A stretch of 64,000 bases of DNA, taken from positions 47,933 through 111,932 of the forward strand of contig NMRA01000853.1 in the NCBI GenBank assembly GCA_002633005.1, given 5' to 3'. A model generated the notes under the pieces. It was given only the letters and a program-made list of their open reading frames with translations. It was not told the origin of the DNA and did no database searches. The translations under genes were made by a program, and so were the position numbers. The stretch is from Phoronis australis (lineage: Eukaryota > Phoronida > Phoronidae). Of the stretch, positions 61,201 through 64,000 are shown in pieces (within the stretch, counting starts at the first letter, position 1; each line of letters opens with the position of its first letter).

Positions 61201-63705
61201 TAAGTCAACTTTTGATTTTGATACAAGTCGAGAGTGATTCTTCGTTTAAATTGTCAATATTATCGAAAATATTTAGGAATCTTTTCATGCAACACCCCCA
61301 ATTTAAGGACTGAGTCCCTATTTATTTTCAATGAACTCTGGGCTCAGTTTGTAGTTCAATGATTAGAAAATTTCATTAATCAAGGAGGAGCTTATAATGA
61401 GGATGATCTGATAGAAAAATATTGCATCTGTGAGTCCATAAAGACACAAATACGCAAAAAGACTTAGGAACCTTAGTTGAGTCCCTATTTGGGACTGTTT
61501 CATGCAACCGGCCACTGGTCCCTCGGTGAACTGTTCAAGTGATTTTTTTTTACCACATGGTACTTTGTAAATCTATTTACCTTAGTCAGTCCTTTTTAGT
61601 CACACGACTATTTTTGTAGGGATAATAAGCATAGCTGTACTTTTGGTCTCGTGACGGACCAGGCCAGCTTATTTGAGTAGATATTGACTCTCAGTGTACA
61701 TTTGGTCCCTCGGCGAACTGGTGTTGTATATCTTTTCACAGCGGTGTACAGTATGTTTTGGTTCCTTAAAAAGGTTTTCAGGTGATATGCTTCCTCATAC
61801 ATTTGACACTTTTCAATTATTGCGACAAACTGGAACTGCAAAAATCAACGTGATTCAGCTTAAGGTCCTTATCTCAAAGGGCATTCTAGTTCAAAAACTT
61901 AAAAATATATATCAAATTAAGTAATATGTAACATAGCATCCTTTCTGTTATCAAACACCTTTTTTAACACATTTTTGTACCTCAGCCGAGATCGGAAACC
62001 ATCGCGGACTATTCCCGTCTGTTTCCGTGGCCTGAGTTCATGTGTGTCGGTTCAGGAACGATTCCTGAATGCCAGCCATGTTGTCCTTGTAAACGTATTG
62101 ACATCACCGTGAGCGTAAATGCGTTGTTATTTTGTTTGGTTGTTTTTGGTTCCCATTTTGGTTCTTTTTTAAATTTGATTATATTTTGTCCAAATTTTAC
62201 CTGTTCTTTACATATGACGGATGGTATTAAATGCATAATCATAAGTTTGAAGTACCGGTATCGTCCGCAAAGTCTCCGGCGTAGCCAACGCTCGGCTACT
62301 GAGGTCAGCCCTCATTCATCGCGAGGGTACGTCAAATTAGCAGCAGTAACCGTTTAGGTCTTATCTTTAACGCCATATCTTGAAATTGATGCAAAGTACC
62401 AGCCTGAATCATTAAGTGGCAATTGCCGTGTCTCGGTGACTACCCGGACGTGTAAGCGTTGTGCGTAATCGGCAGCAAATCGGCACCGAAAAAACATCCG
62501 CGTACGGCGATGTTTCGACAAAAAACAAGTTTTATTTCTAAACAATGAGCTCCACATCTGTGGTTGATTTTGCTTCCAGGATACAGTAACTGGTGAAGTA
62601 ATATCCCGGCCCTGCAGTCGTCGTGACTCTATAGCCGGGAACTCAGTGATAATCACTTGCTAAAGTGGCTTTGATTTTCAGTTATCAAGGAAAATATATT
62701 TTCAAACCTCACAAAAACAAACTTGCAATATATGCCTCTGTTGTCTAAATAAAAAAATTCCGTGATGCGGCAAACAGGAGCGGGGGGGGAGTGTAGTGAA
62801 TGCTAGTCAATGAGCTGAATGTCGGCGATAGGAATATATTGCAGTGTTAGGAGCATGACGCATTGTTTTTTATCCTCTTTGTCACAGGAATTTCACTTAT
62901 TCAGGGCCGGGTAGCTAACTAATGTTTTCATCTTGCCCTGCGCGGAGCACAGATGTCCGCCGGCGCACGGCAGGACAGGCGGTCCGGCTTCGCCGACTAG
63001 CAGCGTGTACGAATGTTTCTGGCTAACTGGGGATTATTCCTTTTACTTTAAACGTATTAATACTTATATTATACCACTTTGGCACCATGGCAAGTTTTCT
63101 ACCTGAAGTTATCTCGCCACCAAATCGGTATTCGTCAGCCGCCCGGCTGTAGGGAATTAAAGCGCATTTTCGCAAGTTTAGGTGTCGGGATATTCTAACT
63201 GTATAGTAATTTTATTCAATAATTTGATGTTGCATGTTCGTCGTTCTGTTTATACTGTTTGTTTACCAGAGTTAATTAAACCCAGTAAAACACGCTTAGC
63301 CTAGCCTCATGCGCCATAGTCGGCCCCGGTTGTTATTCAGTCGTTGGCGCAGGACTCACGGTTAGGCCCTACTAGTCCGTAATTTTATACCAGTGTCGCA
63401 AACTATCTCTGTGTGAATAAGGCATTCATGATCGAACCATTTATTCCGATAAAACAGTCACGGACGACATGCCTTTGTCTTTTGGCAGTACCAGTGGTCT
63501 CGATCGGTCTGCACCGGTCACCGGCTGCAGGTCCGAGCCCGGAAAAATAATTTCTGTCAAAGTTTATTTTGCCACATTTTGTCAGCATTTTCAGTACAAA
63601 TTGTCCCTATTCTGGTTTTATTAATGTTGAGGTCTGCTGTCGATTATTTCATCCCCTTTTGCTGTTTGGTAACAGACACTGCTCCAGTCGCACAGACGGG
63701 GTATA
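58260..63705. repeat. segmental duplication, copy 2
   Basis: Collinear with 18,330-27,455 in the same orientation. Copy 2 lacks the LINE and the MITE of copy 1 and instead carries about 2.7 kb at 59,190-61,862 including a hAT-like transposase remnant. Similarity stops at about 63,705. It follows Dae4 gene 2 just as copy 1 follows gene 1. Confidence 0.75.
59385..61862 (+). pseudogene. hAT (P52/ZMYM-like) transposase remnant with C-terminal dimerisation region
   Basis: The frame at 59,634-60,056 contains LSAKLQKRDDDIVEAHKLID, a block seen in THAP/ZMYM-associated hAT proteins. A second frame (about 60,580-60,890) reads LELRRWKSFWN and then, after a frameshift, CEAEKLFSMLRRVKKHLRAT with MSEERLTGLSLMVMHYE. 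The latter is the hAT C-terminal dimerisation pattern. The middle, with the catalytic acids, is missing or unreadable. Flanking 59,207-59,376 matches 27,660-27,840, the sequence near the THAP exon at 28.7 kb. Confidence 0.72.
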
Positions 63706-64000
63706 GACCTTAGGAGGCACAGAACAGTTCTCACTGGGTTTTGCCTAGCAAAACACACATCACTTGATTTGTAACCTTTTCTTCACTCTGTCAAAAACAG
63801 GATGCAAAGAATGGCATGTTTTCAATTATTTCACATAAAAAGCCCAGCAGATGAGCACAGAAACTTTATTCTTTCTTGTATTTTTGACCATTTCATTCCC
63901 ACTGACAACCAAGCTAGACTAAGAAAAATAAGGGCAAAAAAATGCAAAATCGGCACTTTTCACCCGAAAAACACCACTTCCCTGCCGATGCACGACTAAA
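63706..64000. other. non-coding or unrecognised right end
   Basis: An open frame from 63,802 runs to the window edge with a basic tail but resembles nothing I know. It may be chance or the start of something cut off by the window. Confidence 0.25.

Overview
This window is nuclear DNA of a multicellular animal, most likely an aquatic invertebrate. Coding sequence lies in short exons (about 85-260 bp) with GT-AG introns, intergenic space is long, and remnants of LINEs, Ty3/Gypsy, hAT/THAP and TIR elements are dense. There is one 896-base assembly gap near the left end. I cannot name the species.

The main content is a pair of secreted-protein genes of the Tae4/Dae4 family. Tae4 is a bacterial type VI secretion peptidoglycan amidase (NlpC/P60-like fold); its eukaryotic, horizontally acquired homologues are called domesticated amidase effectors (Dae). 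Each domain is spread over three exons, here called A (catalytic-Cys motif), B (middle) and C (catalytic-His motif). Gene 2 (36,815-52,277, +, 11 exons, 516 codons including stop) is complete: signal-peptide exon, Thr/Pro-rich linker exon, then three A-B-C modules. Gene 1 (1,734-4,321, +) is the 3' end of a related gene: exon C of one module, then a full A-B-C module and stop. Every module begins and ends in phase 1, so modules can be duplicated or lost without breaking the frame. In gene 2 domains 1 and 2 keep the Cys/His pair; domain 3 has Ser for the Cys.

Layout: 1-5,650, gene 1 and its 3' flank, with a 763-bp near-identical duplication around a single n. 5,650-18,300, mostly decayed LINE pieces (two L1/Tx1-like minus-strand pieces, another minus-strand reverse transcriptase, a plus-strand L1/Tx1-like 3' end), a tRNA-like SINE and a THAP half-domain. 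18,300-27,500, the first copy of a segment that recurs at 58,260-63,700, interrupted by a two-ORF LINE and a small hAT-type MITE. 28,700-34,600, a THAP half exon, then a 4.4-kb TIR-bounded element holding a spliced plus-strand gene of unknown function and the first exon of a minus-strand C2H2 zinc-finger gene. 36,800-52,900, gene 2, with transposons in its large introns. 52,960-56,870, a degenerate Ty3/Gypsy element. 58,260-64,000, the second copy of the 18-27 kb segment, carrying a hAT-like insertion.

The order Dae4 gene then shared flank occurs twice in the same orientation, so the locus looks like a tandem segmental duplication later expanded unequally by transposons. Inference: the Dae4 proteins are secreted antibacterial or peptidoglycan-binding factors whose domain number changes by unequal exchange between modules. 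No RNA gene, CRISPR array or bacterial-type operon is present.
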